In this document: in pieces, positions 11,763-23,850 of the stretch
Position numbering within the stretch: position 1 is the first letter of the stretch
Layout of the letters: each line of letters begins with the position of its first letter
Assembly (NCBI RefSeq): GCF_033568475.1
Contig: NC_133121.1
Span: 168,703,716 to 168,767,715, forward strand
Length of the DNA: 64,000 nt
Direction: 5' to 3'
DNA from: Henckelia pumila
Taxonomy: Eukaryota > Streptophyta > Magnoliopsida > Lamiales > Gesneriaceae
Program-made: the position numbers and the translations under genes
Notes under the pieces: model-generated
The model's input: the letters and a program-made list of their open reading frames with translations, nothing else
Databases searched by the model: none
What the model was told of the DNA's origin: nothing

Positions 11763-14700
11763 ATGGCGGGTCATGGTGACGAGAGTAGTCACGGCAGCAT
11801 AGATGGACGCTGTAATGATCAGGACGATCGGGAGCATTGTCGGGGCCATCATCACCATCGCCATGATGATCGCAGGCATTTCAGCTTGCATAGGTTTATG
11901 CAGATGGGTCCAAAACCCTTGGTCGGAGGAGAGTCACCGGAGGATGCGAGGAACTGGATACGACGTATGGAAGTTTGTTTCCGGGAATTTTTATGCACTA
12001 AGGAGCAACGGATGGAGACTCTTGATTTCCTAGTCGAAGGACGAGCTCGGAAGTGGTGGGATTCTACTTCTGCGCCTTTTATTACAGCCCGAGGAGTTTC
12101 TACCTGGGATGAGTTCCGCACGGCTTTCCATAAGCTATATTTTCCTCCTGCTCTCCGACAGGCGAAAGCAAGCGAGTTGCTGGGTTTGCGTCAGGGATCG
12201 ATGTCAATTGAAGAGTACCAATTGAAGTTCTTTGAGTTGCTGCCTTATTGCTCCCAGATTTTCGATAGCTCGGAGGCAAAGTATAATATGTTCCTTTAGG
12301 GCCTTAATCCAGAGATTCATGGCCGAGTTGCTGTGGGAGATGACATGACTTACGAGGGATTAGCGAGTCGATGTCACAAGGCAGAGTACAGCATCCGCCA
12401 TAACAGATCCTTCTACTCATCTAGACCCGCGAGTTCTTTGGGTCCCCGTGCTCAGTCATTCAAAAAGTCTGGTTCTATTTTTTATTCCTCAGGATCCGGA
12501 GATGTGATGCGTTTTGACAGAAAGAATCAAGGTCCTTGTATGCATTGTGGTGGGAATCATCCTGCCAACAGGTGCCGGAAGGTTTCAGGGGCGTGCTTTT
12601 GATGCGAAGAGATTGGCCACCTGAAGAAGGATTGTCCACAGGCCGGGGGAGCTGGTTTTGGCTCAGGTTCTGGTTCTCAGGCTTCAGTGCAGCAGAGGCC
12701 ACAGGGACAGTCGACAGGGGTTCTAATTTGAAACCTCGTACTTTCAGCCAAGTGTTCGCCTTGAGGCATGATCAGGCGGTGGATGAGAATGAGAAAGCTA
12801 TAGCGGGTACGTTCTTGTTATTTGATATACCTGCTTTTGCACTCATTGACACTGGTGCATCTCATTCTTTCATATCTGCACATTTTGTTAAGAGATATAA
12901 GTTGTCATACATTTTACTAGACACAGTGGTTGTTGTTTCTACCCCGACAGGTCAGTCTGCGTCAGCTAAGCGTCTAGTGATGGGTTTTCCCTTTAGAGTT
13001 CGAAGGGAATGTCTTGATGGTGAATCTCATGATATTAGCAATGGAGGATTTTGATTGCATTTTGGGAATTGATGTGTTAACTACATACCGAGCTTCAGTG
13101 GATTGCTACCAGAGATTGGTGAAATTTCATCCGATTGGTGATGATAGCTGGTTCTTTTACGGTGAGGGAGCGCGAACTCAGATTTCATTGGTATCAGCTT
13201 TGAAAGCTTGTCGAGCTTTGGAATCTGGCGCGGAAGGCTACCTCATCTATGTAGTTGATACATTCGCCGGAAGTGTTGGTATAGAAGCTATTCCTATTGT
13301 GAATGAATTTCCAGTTGTATTTCCAGATGAGATTCCAGGATTTCCTCCAGTGTGCAAAGTTGAGTTTGGCATAGAACTGATGCCAGAGGCTTCGCCTATT
13401 TCTCGAGCATCGTATCGTCTGGCTCCGTCAGAGATGCGTGAGTTGAAGCAGCAGCTTCAGGATCTGTTGGACAAGGGTTACATTCGTCCTAGTGTTTCTC
13501 CTTGGGGAGCATCTGTTCTGTTCGTGAAGAAAAAGGATGGGTCTATGCATCTGTGCATTGACTATCGCCAGTTGAATAGAGTAACAATCAAGAATAAGTA
13601 TCCTTTGCCTCATATAGATGATCTGTTTGATCAATTTCAGGGTACTTCGGTTTACTCGAATATTGATTTGAGATCTGGATATCATCAGATGAGAGTCCGA
13701 GATCAAGATATAGCCAAGACAGCATTTAGAACCAGGTACGGGCATTATGAGTTCTTAGTAATGCCATTTGGGTTGACTAATGCACCGGCTGTATTCATGG
13801 ATCTGATGAATCGAGTATTCTAAGAATTTTTGGACAAGTTCGTCGTTGTATTTATTGATGATATATTGGTTTATTCACATGATGTGAATGAGCATGCATA
13901 TCATCTGAGGCTGGTGTTGCAGACTCTAAGGGATAGACAGTTGTACGCCAAATTGAGTAAGTGCGAATTTTGGCAGGATCGGTTGGTATTTCTTGGCCAC
14001 ATTATATCCAAGTATGGAGTGTCTGTAGATCCGAGCAAGATTGAGGTTGTAATGAATTGGTCACGTCCGACGACGGTAGCTGAGATCCGTAGTTTTTTGG
14101 GTGTAGCAGGATATTATCGTCATTTTATCGCGAATTTCTCGCAGCTAGCTCGACCTTTGACACAACTTACTTGAAAGGGCGTAAATTTTGAGTGGTCCTT
14201 AGAATGTGAAGAAAATTTTTGTGAACTTCGTAGACGGTTGACTTCTGCGCCTGTGTTGGTTTTACCGTCTGGGTCTGGAGGGTATGTAGTGTACACGGAT
14301 GCTTTTCTTCAAGGAATGGGATGTGTCCTGACTCAGAATGGGCATGTGATTGCATACGCCTCTAGACAGTTAAAAGTTCACGAAAATAACTACCCAGTGC
14401 ATGATCTTGAGTTAGCAGCTATTGTATTTTCATTGAAGATCTGGCGTCATTATCTTTATGGAGAAAGATTTGAGATCTTCACAGACCACAAAAGTCTCAA
14501 GTATTTGTTTACTCAGGCAGAATTGAACATGAGACAGAGACATTGGATGGATTTGCTTAAGGATTATGACTGTGAAATTAAGTACCATCCAGGAGCTGCT
14601 AATCTCACTACTGATGCTTTAAGTCGCAGGGTGCGAGTGTCTGCACTACAGACTTGTTTTGTGGCAAGTGCAATTGAAGATTGTTGTTCTTCAGGGTATA

Positions 14701-16186
14701 CCTTCAAGCATAAGAAAGGTATACAGAGTATCCAGATGTTTCGATCTTATCTGAGCCTGCTTTGTATTCTCGGATTCGAGACGCTCAGATGGCTGATCCG
14801 AAGACCCAGCGTTTGGCTCGTTTAGCCAGGGATGATAGTTCGTCTGGATTCCACTATCAGTCAGATGGTTTTCTTTGTTTATCTGGACGTATTTTTGTTC
14901 CGGAGGATGATACTCTGAGGGAGGAGATTTTATCCCAGGCTCATCGTTTTAAGTTGAGTATTCATCCGGGGAGCAACAAGATGTACAAGGATTTGCGTAC
15001 TAGGTTCAGGTGGAAAGGAATAAAAAGGAGTGTGTATCAATATGTTTCTAGATGTTTGGTGTGTCAGCAGGTCAAGGCAGAGCACCGATGACCTGAAGGG
15101 TTGCTTCACAGTTTACCTATTCCTGAGTGGAAATGGGAGTTGATCACGATGGACTTCGTGACCCATTTACCGGTGAGCTGGAGGAATTGTGATGCTATTT
15201 GGGTTGTGGTGGACCAAATCACCAAGTCAGCACATTTCATTCCTTATAATCGGGACTACAGTTTTGACAGGATGGCACGATTGTACATCCAGGATATTAT
15301 TCGATTGCACGGAGTGCCTGTGAGCATTGTCAGTGATCAAGACCCCAGGTTTACTTCCAGGTTTTGGGGGAGTCTTTAGCGCGCTATGGGTACTACTCTT
15401 AGCTTGAGTACAGCACATCACCCAGAGACTGACGGACAGTCAGAGCGCACGATCCGTACTCTTGAAGACATGTTGCGAGCATGTTCTATGGATTTTGGTC
15501 CAGCATGGCAAGATCAGTTGTCATTGATTGAGTTCACGTACAACAACATTTACCATCGCAGTATTGGGATGGCTCCGTTTGAAGCTTTGTACGGGCGACG
15601 ATGTCGTACTCCACTGTTCTGGGAAGAGGTGGGGGAGCGACAAGTTGAGGGACCAGAGTTAGTCCAGCAAGATATGGATATTGTTGGACAGATCAAGAAG
15701 AGAATTAAGGTTGCGCAGGATCGACAGGCTAGCTATGCAAATGTTAAGCACAGACCTTTGCAGTTTGAGGTGGGTGAGAAAGTATTCTTAAAAGTCTCGC
15801 CATTTTGCAGGATTTTGAGATTCGGTTTCAAGGGTAAGCTATCTCTTAGGTACATTGGTCCATTCGAGATTCTGGAAAGTGTTGGAGATCTGGCTTACAG
15901 GTTGGCGTTACCGCCGTATTTGTCAAGTATCCACGACGTGTTCCATGTTTCACTGTTGAGACGGTATGTGGCAGATGAGTCTCATATCTTACAGCCGTCT
16001 AAAGTACAGTTGGACTCGGATTTGACCTACGTGGAGAGACCTTTGCGTATCATAGGTCATAAGGATAAGGTGTTACGCAACAAAACTATTCCTCTTGTTC
16101 TAGTTCAGTGGCAGCGCCGAGGCGCTGAGGAGGCCACTTGGGAACTTGAGAGTCGTATGCATACAGATTATCCAGAGTTATTTTGA
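11763..16186 (+). pseudogene. element B gag-pol polyprotein, broken
   Basis: Domain order is intact: His-rich N-terminus and gag (11763-12299 and on), zinc knuckle near 12590-12640, aspartic protease ([10 protein letters not shown] near 12843), reverse transcriptase ([20 protein letters not shown] near 13852), RNase H (YTDA near 14293), integrase zinc finger (C-x2-C near 15053) and core (TMDFVTHLP near 15147; SDQDPRF near 15333; [13 protein letters not shown] near 15430), and a chromodomain-like C-terminus ending at 16186. Breaks compared with element C: stops at 12297 (TAG), 12600 (TGA), 13821 (TAA), 14172 (TGA), 15089 (TGA) and 15377 (TAG), and frame changes near 13005 and 14720. The second integrase motif reads D-Q-D where C has D-R-D. 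Most stops look like C-to-T decay of CAG or CGA codons. The start at 11763 is chosen by alignment with MADESHG of element C. Confidence 0.88.
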
Positions 16187-16298
16187 ATTGTCGTATTTTC
16201 AGATTGTAACTTGTAAAATGAATCAATTTGAATAAAATATGTTTATTCAGTATTTTACTGCATTCAGTACTTAAGATTGTTCGAGGACGAAATATCTT

Positions 16299-16312
16299 AA
16301 GTAGGGGGAGAA
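16299..16312 (+). other. polypurine tract of element B
   Basis: AAGTAGGGGGAGAA directly before the TGTAGTAGCCC start of the 3' LTR; site of plus-strand priming. Confidence 0.75.
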
Positions 16313-17679
16313 TGTAGTAGCCCGGTTCCATTTTACAAGATTAAAAATTTTTTAAACATGTTAGAAAATGACATATATTTTTAAAAGTGTCAAAACATGT
16401 TTAAGGAATCCTTATTTGGTGAAAATAAGTGTAAATCAGATCCGGAACGTACGAAAATGGTAGGGTAGGTCCCGGGGGTCCAAAAATGAGTCCGGAAGGA
16501 CCAAAACAGTTCGGAGCACGCGGACCACTTTGGGCCCTCCGAACCACTTCGGGCCGTCCGAACCCGAGTTCAGACCGTCCGAACTCCGCAGGGTCCAGGT
16601 GTCTAAACGGCTCGAACAAGTAGCAGTTCGGACCGTCCGAACTCCGCCTATAAATAGGCCCTCCGAAATTCAGAATTTTCACACCAATTCAAGTTTTCCC
16701 TCTCGGTATTTAGTGTATTCTAGGGGTTTTGGGGTGTTTCCAGCCTTCCTAGGCTTGGTCCGGAGGTTGGCCAGGTGCTCCGGGGTTGCGGCGGAGCGGT
16801 GCCCAAGTTCTGGGGCAGTCGTCATCAGCAGGCTGACGACGGACGCAGGTATAGCTCTGGCTCCTTATAGTAAATAGGGATTATTCTATAGCGTAGTTAA
16901 GACTTTTAGAATAAGATTATAATGCATGAGTACTTTGCATTGTAGTGCGGATTATAGGCTTGGACATAGTGTTGGTCTAGCTTGCCTAGTTTATGAGGTA
17001 CGGAAGTATTATTCGAGATATCCAGATTGAGTATGCATGTATTATGTGTTTGCATGGATTATGTGATTGCATGTTTTATATGTCTTTATATACAACATGT
17101 CATGATTGTATGTTGCATACATGAGCATATTGAGCCTTTATCTTAGAGGTATCCTGTAGTAGGGCGCTCACCCTACGCGTTTGTGTGGATGGTTGGATAC
17201 GTAAGTCTTATGTTAGGTCACCTTTATGGTTGGACACTTATACTAGTATCAGGTCACCATTATCCACTGGGTATATGAGCCACCTCTTGATGCGACGATG
17301 CAGCATGCTATATACCCTGGACCCAGTCTATGAGCTATTTTCTTGACCTGAGAGTCTTGGTACCCTGTACACTTGCATACATGCACACATAACACAGTAT
17401 ACTCATACTCTCATACTGAGCTTATCATGCTCACGTCCCGTACTTTGTTGTATTTGGACACCCTATTCCATGGGTCAGGTCTGTGGTTGGACGATGCGGG
17501 TGGTTCCAGGAGAGCTTAGGCAATGGAGGACCAGTAGGGTTATTACAGATACAACCAAATTGAAAACAATATTTTATTGTTGTTTAAGTTTTCCGCTGTT
17601 TAAATTCTGATTTATTTAATTAAGTTAAATGCATGCTTAAGAATCTGATTAATAGGTGATCACGGTGCGGGTCACTACA
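16313..17679 (+). repeat. element B 3' LTR (1367 bp)
   Basis: Begins TGTAGTAGCCC and ends GGGTCACTACA. It contains GC-rich palindromic words around GTTCGGACCGTCCGAAC at 16508-16645, just upstream of TATAAATAG (16649-16657). Relative to the 5' LTR, about 40 bp near 17540 are replaced by a short segment that reads as an inverted or templated piece (see findings). Confidence 0.88.
16649..16657 (+). promoter_or_regulatory. TATA box in element B 3' LTR
   Basis: TATAAATAG immediately after the palindrome cluster. The same arrangement occurs in the 5' LTR at 10611 and in element C. Confidence 0.5.
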
Positions 17680-18798
17680 GATACAAACAAATTGAAACAA
17701 CTAGTAAGTAAACATTATACAACTATATCGAATCCTGCTGTATAAATAACTCTTCAAGGCTCCTGCTCCCTAGCCCTGCCTCGAACTACCAGCTCCGTCC
17801 ATCCTACAACTTGCCCCGTGGAATAGGGTGTCCAAGATAACAACTAAAACGTGAGCGCTAACGCCCAGTACATAAATATGAGTAAACATATGTATATGAT
17901 GCATGCAACCCTGATGGCTGGTAAAGGATCATCTGATAAGTCATGCTCAATACAGGCGCCACATGAGTGTTGTAACCTCACGAATCAACCTCTGGGTACA
18001 ACCACACTCGTCTAGTATACTAGAGTAGTCAGACATGCATGTCCCCGCCGTCGCAGTACTCTTAGTGATAGACTAACAAGTATAGAGCTGAGCGGCTCTA
18101 TAATCAGGTATAACAAGGTATAGGCTCAACGTGTATATGCACATGACATATGAATATAGAAAGCGGTAAATCATATATCATGTCATATAATAATTCCAAA
18201 TAAATGCAACACATAAACATATATACTCGCTGGCAATCTCAGTCAATGTGTACGTACCTTTAGGCTAGTTTAAGTTTAGTAGGATCCTAGGTTCCAAGCC
18301 TATATTCAAAAGTTCACTGTATCACTACACAAGTTCTATAAGCCTTAACTAAGCTAATAAGTACTCCCAAAACTTAAATAGATTTTCGGACCATACCTTC
18401 GTCCGTAGTAAGCCCTTTGGAGTCGCTAGTCCCGGATGACTATAACCACACCTTGGTTAATCTAGAACCTTACTATAAATCGATAGGGCCCTCAGTGTAT
18501 CGCTTAATATATACTGGATACTCGGAACAATTGACTTTATTCTAATTCTTCAACCAAATGGCCTTATTTATAGGCAAATTCTGATGCAAATCGGAAGCTC
18601 CGTTGTGTAGAACGGAAGCTCCGTTCTCCGCATGCACGACACTTGTCAAAATCTAAAGCTTAGTCATAGGTGCACGTCATCGGAAGCTCCGATCGCCATC
18701 GGACGCTCCGATCTCTACCGAAAGCTCCGATTTCTTAATCATCCATTTAAACCTTGATTAGTCATGTAATTACTTAAATCAGGGCACGGGTTACTACA
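17680..18798 (-). repeat. inverted LTR of the element C family (truncated by B)
   Basis: Read on the minus strand, it starts TGTAGTAACCC at 18798 and runs through copies of CGGAAGCTCCG-type words (18592-18735), a TATA-like region near 18570, and segments matching element C's LTR (the CTATTCCATGGGG-like piece and GTATACATGTTTA-like pieces). It stops at the element B boundary at the point equivalent to C's ...GGTTGTATC. The missing end probably lies left of B, outside the window. It is clearly more diverged than C's two LTRs are from each other. Confidence 0.75.
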
Positions 18799-19895
18799 TA
18801 TTATTTTTGGATATGTTGTTCTTGAGCTAGCTTAGATCTTTTATTCGAAGTTGAATCAGAAAAAGAATGTCGTTCGGATTTGTTATGAATTTTGAAGTTT
18901 ATTCAAAAATGGGGTTTAAGTTGTTGTTGGATTTTGAATTGTTTTGATGGATTATTGGTGTTAGAAGTTGAATTGGATCGATATATTGTTGTTTGTTGTT
19001 TTTTGGTTAGCCGTTTTATAGTCGTTATGCCGCCGGTTTGAGATTTCAGAATTTAGGAGTTTCATTGAGTTTTTGGGCTTGATTTGAATTAGATTGTTTG
19101 ATATTGAGCTCTTTTGTATATCCGTACAGATTTGATTGAAGATTGTTGAGTTCAGAGTTCGTAGAATCCGAATCGTCGAAGAAGTTATCGAGAATCGATA
19201 AAATGTTTACCTTAATCGTTGAATTACGATTGAATGGATTTTGATTGGAAATCTTGTTGTTGTAGATTTTCCAGATTGGAAGCGAAATCAAATCGAAGAA
19301 AAGTTATAAGATGACATCAATCTCTAGGGGATTTAATACTCGAGACTGATAATTCTTGAGTTTCCCTAAAAATCACTTACTTGTTTATTTATGCGTTATT
19401 GATTTAGAACTGGAGTTGTTAAATGCAATTTTAGCTAATGCCTATGTGATTCATATTGCATCTATCATGATGTCAAGGTAGGTTATGCACTTTGATATCG
19501 AGTCGGATACGAACTATAGGAATTGGATATATCCATACCAAGATCGGTTACGAATCTTGATGCCGGGATCGGATACGAATCTCGATGACTGAATCAGTTA
19601 CGAAACATGCATTGCATTTACTGTATAACTTGAGTTGATATATCTTGATTTGATATATGATCTTTATTGCATGTTTATGTCTCTTTTACTTGAAATATTA
19701 TTCTCACCGGATTTATTCGGTTGTTGTATTATTTTGTATGTGTTCTTGGCAACAGGTGGGGCAGATTCGAGTCAGAGGCATCATGACTAGATCGAGTTGA
19801 GAATGATAGAAGTGGGGACTTGGTTTAGAAATTGTACTAGATTTTCGAACTTGTTTTGTATTATGTTGTAAAACCAAGAATCGATGCATGTTCTA
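18799..19895 (+). repeat. LTR fragment related to element D
   Basis: No coding frame. The order of short similar blocks follows element D's 5' LTR (for example CTCACCGGATTTATTCGG near 19703 against CTCACCGGAGTTATCCGG near 51344, followed by a TTGT-rich stretch and GGTGGGGCAGATTCGAG against a similar D segment). Short imperfect repeats of GGATACGAA occur at 19500-19600. Both ends look truncated. Confidence 0.5.
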
Positions 19896-21175
19896 CCTAG
19901 CAAACAATCATTAATAATTTCACCTTTCATTATATTATGAGACATAATTCTTACTATATTGATAATATAATTGCATATTTAAAAAAACAAAGAAATCAAT
20001 ATATTTTAAAATATTAAGAATCATCTCGAGTACATGTTAGAAATAAATTAAACAAAGAAAGTTATTTTAAAAATCATGTAATAAAACATTAATGACAATG
20101 AATTTTTTTTTAAAAAAAAAAACACCTCTCACAAAAATTTAAAAGCTGAGTTATAATTCAAGAGAGTGAAAAAATAAAAGAAAGGCACGCACCTTTTATT
20201 TTGTAGTCTTTAAACAAGATGAAGAGAAGGGGAGGAAAGAGAAGAAAAAAATTAAAGACCAAATATTGCATGAAAAAATTGAGGTTGACATTCGATAGAT
20301 TATGTTTCTCAGTTTTGTAAAATTAATTCAAATAAATAAAAATATATTACTATTTTGAGAGGAAAAATAAAATTATATAAATTTTTTTAGATGAAATACT
20401 AACAAAATTACAACACACATATATATACATATATTATAGAACTAAAAATAAAGTTTGGTGAGGGGGAACCCATCACATGCCTCCGCCCCTGGGTGAACCC
20501 ACCCCGTATATATATGGTTTTTTTAAAATATTATAAAATTTAAAAAAAGTAATAAAAATATTGCATTTTGTCAGATCACTGCTTAATCCGGGACAGACAG
20601 ATCACTGCTAAATCCGAAACAGTCTGTCCTGGATTCTTTTTTCTTTTCTTTTTTTAATCATGGCAATGTTTTTTTGTTTAAAAAAAAGAAAAAATCGGTT
20701 GGACTTTGTGCAGCCTGTAGCCGGTAAAAATAAAAAAGAAAAAAAAAAAAAGGAAGGAAGGAGTCTTGTCAAATAAAGCTGATCAGATTACTTTTACATA
20801 GTTACTTTAATAAATGATTCACCATATTTTAATTATTATTGATAATTATAATATATTATTTACTTCAAAATAATATTTTGATCATTACTAAATTTTATTT
20901 AACATTAAAAAATTAATATTCAAACTATTATTAATATTTCATTTTATTTTAGATATCACAATAAATACATATTTATATTATTATTAATTTAAATATTTAA
21001 TCTTATTAACATAAATTCACAACTGTACCATTTAATTAAAGGCTTTATATTTAGTAAATTAACTAATTGGTTCAATTCAAAAAATAATTATAACAATCTC
21101 TCAAATAATTATATTAATTTTATCAATATTCTTAATGCACAAAATAAATAGTACAATTTTTATTAAGCGTCTAAA
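19896..21175. other. AT-rich intergenic DNA, nothing recognised
   Basis: Homopolymer-rich and A/T-rich, with no supportable frame or RNA gene. A GC-richer stretch near 20455-20510 and a short direct repeat (CAGATCACTGCT, near 20572 and 20600) are the only visible structure. Confidence 0.5.
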
Positions 21176-22287
21176 GATATTGCTATCTGGAAGAGGTCAA
21201 ATAATGGCAGATTTTATGTTAAATCCGCCTGGGATCTGGTGCGTAATAGAAAGTTAGGGGTTGGGTGGTTTAAAGGTTGTTGGTCCAATCTTATTAAACC
21301 ATCGATTTCTATATTTTGTTGTCGTTGGTTTTACAAACGTCTGCCTGTTGAGGACATTTTAATGTCTCGAGAAATTACTATAGCTTCGATGTGTTAGTGT
21401 TGTCAAGCTCAGGAATCGTTCGAACATTTGTTTTTTTCGAGTAATAATGCTCAGATTGTCTGGCAGTTTTTTGCTAGAATTTATGATGTTCATAATTACC
21501 GTTGCTTTTCTAATTGGAAGGTGGCGGATGATTGGCGTAAATTTGGTCATGCAAAGGAATCGACTCCTTTTTTGATTATTTGGTTCTTATGGAAGGCTAG
21601 GAATGATCACAAACATCGGGGTGTTCGCATACATCCGGCCAGAATTATCATGCAAATTAATGAGTATTTTATTTCTATTGGCCGTGCAGGGATTTTGATG
21701 CTGGTCACTGGCGAGGGCATGGAGACGTGGCTGGTTCGTTGGGGATTGATCATCGAGTTACTCGAACTTCTTTCATTCGAGTTGTTAGATGGGTGCCACC
21801 GAGAATAGGACATTTCAAACTCAATACAAATGGTTGCACGAAAGGTGGTGGTGAATCCGGGATTGGGGGTATTATCAGAGACCACTCTGGCAAGGTTATC
21901 CTAGCTTACCATGATTATATTGGTCACGGGACTAATACGAGGGCTGAATTGTGTGCCATTCTCAAGGGGCTGCAGATCTGCAAGCTTTTTAATTTGTTTC
22001 CATTATGGCTAGAAGTTGATTCTATGACAGCTTTAGCCATTATGGACACGGATATTTCTTCTTGGCAACTTAGTTCCATTCTGACGCAGATTCAGGGGAT
22101 CCTTAATTCTTCAGTTGTCAGGAAGACTCATGTTTACAGAGAAGCTAATGCTGCTGCAGATAAATTAGCTAATCTGGGATTGACTAATGGTTTGGCCATC
22201 TTAGGGCCAAGTGACATTTATGGGCAGCTCAAAGGAATTTGCAGACTTGATTGCTCTGGCTTGCCATATCTTCGAATTTCCACTTAG
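21176..22287 (+). pseudogene. LINE 3' end: zf-RVT and RNase H-like relic
   Basis: A frame from 21176 reads DIAIWKRSNNGRFYVKSAW, then CCRWFYKRLPVEDIL and SFEHLFF, the pattern of the zinc-binding region after plant LINE reverse transcriptases. A TAG interrupts it at 21395. Near 21760-21790 the frame shifts to 21727-22287, which holds an RNase H-like domain (HFKLNTNGCTKGG, TRAELCAI, LEVDSMTA, HVYREANAAADKLA) and ends at 22287. The first catalytic position, usually Asp, is Asn (NTNG). The reverse transcriptase itself is absent. A T-rich tail with a GCCTAACCCCCGCCACAACA block follows to about 22470. This is a 5'-truncated, dead L1-type copy. Confidence 0.8.
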
Positions 22288-22490
22288 TTTAATTTGATTT
22301 TCATCCTTGTATCTAGATTTTTGAGTTTGTTATTCTCTTGCTTTAACTCTTGTAATTTACTGAGAGGTTTTGGCCTAATTCCCCTTTTATGTATTTAATT
22401 TTCTTTTTTTTAATAAACGAGTAGAGGTCCGCCTAACCCCCGCCACAACAGGCGGCTTTTGGGTAAAAAAATTTTTTATTAATTATATTA

Positions 22491-23073
22491 ATATTAATTT
22501 TTTATTGCTTAATAGCGCAAAAAATACGTAATTATGTTTCATAATTTTTTTTTGAAATAATTATGTTTCATAATTTTTTTTATACGAAAGTGGAGTATAT
22601 ATATATATATATATATATATAGCTATATAGAAATACTTGGGACAAATATTGAACTAAAATATTTTTTTCAGTCAAAAAAAGTTTTAATTGGCAAAAAAAA
22701 TCAACAAAATTTAAATCCGAGACACTCTATCCCTATCCCTGATTCTATAAGTTTTGTAAAGTATTAAAAGTTGTTCTATTTTTATAAATTTTTTTCATTT
22801 TTATATTATTTTTTAAAAAAATATTTAAAGTAATATCATTTTATTAAATGATTATATTCACAAATTAAGTTAATTAATTATTCAATTACTAAAATACTTA
22901 CATAAAACTATAAATTAATTGTGTACAATTTATCAATAATCTAAATAGCTATATATATATATATATACTCCACTTTCGTATAAAAAAAATTATGAAACAT
23001 AATTATTTCAAAAAAAAATTATGAAACACAATTACGTATTTTTTATGCTATTAAGAAATAAAAAAATTAATAT
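22491..23073. mobile_element. fold-back MITE with about 110-bp inverted ends
   Basis: The left arm (22491-22620) and right arm (22950-23073) are inverted copies. Both carry TACGTAATT, ATTATGTTTCATAAT repeated twice and CGAAAGTGGAGT, and both run into a (TA)n tract on the inner side. The centre is AT-rich and noncoding. Exact ends and target duplication are uncertain. The right end abuts the duplicated flank that continues ATGAGATTTCATGG. Confidence 0.7.
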
Positions 23074-23850
23074 GAGATTTCATGGCAAATTAAGGATGTT
23101 GATGTCAGATGAGTTACAAGTTATCTTAAAAACAATTAGATGTTTAATGCATATATTATAAAATCTGATGTTTTATTGTATGCATTAAGCGTGTTAAATG
23201 TGATCAACGATGAGTTTGACCTCTTTATGTTTTGTTTTGTTTTTTGGGCTAAATTATTATTTTTACTTGTGTTTCTTGCTAATTTTTGCTTAGACTCCAG
23301 TTAGCAAATTTCGCTTTCCAGAATATTATCCAAAGTTTACACAAAACAAGTAAAGGTCAAAATAGCCAACTGTTCTAGGGAAACAGCCTAAAACAATACT
23401 TATTCTCATGATGAATCACCTCATCCTTGACACTAAATATAGTCTAATGACTAACTAGATCATCCTAGGAAAACACCTAGAACCAGCCAACTGGAAACTT
23501 GCAATTACCTAGCAAGCCACTGTAGTAGAACGCTGATCAACTAAGCACTGGCTTAACCTCAAGAAAATCTCCAAAGATCAAATACGAGAATCACTAATCA
23601 CAGTTCAGTACAATTCTTATTACAATCCCATGTAATAGAAAAATCACTAGAATCCAATTACATCAAAAAATGTACAATCTTAAACTTAAACTGGTACAAC
23701 TTCTAGAATCATTAACACCAATGATTCATTACTTACAACTGAAATACTTTTTACATCCAAACACAGTATTTATAATCCAAGTTAATCCAAAAATATCAGT
23801 ATTATGTTCCAAAGAATCCTATTGCATGTTGCGATACCATAAATATATTG
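23074..23850 (-). repeat. duplicated flank X, copy 1
   Basis: Matches 35568-36228 over most of its length (for example GAGATTTCATGGCAAATTAA, AGACTCCAGTTAGCAAATTT, ACAGTATTTATAA). No coding frame. Near 23830 it reads TTGCGATACCAT, the decayed counterpart of the inverted primer site at 36217-36228. X is therefore probably leader sequence of a minus-strand LTR element carried along with the PPR duplication. Confidence 0.65.

Larger units (their letters stand above)
10557..17679 (+). mobile_element. element B: degenerate Ty3/gypsy (chromovirus-type) retrotransposon
   Basis: Contains the right 1128 bp of the 5' LTR (10557-11684), PBS (11689-11700), a gag-pol relic (11763-16186), a polypurine tract (16299-16312) and a complete 3' LTR (16313-17679). 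The left part of the 5' LTR is cut off by element A. The protein is closely related to element C and carries the same C-terminal chromodomain-like end, which fits the Tekay/Del type of chromovirus (clade inferred). The base after the 3' LTR continues an inverted C-family LTR, so GATAC (17680-17684) should be the right target duplication. Confidence 0.85.
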
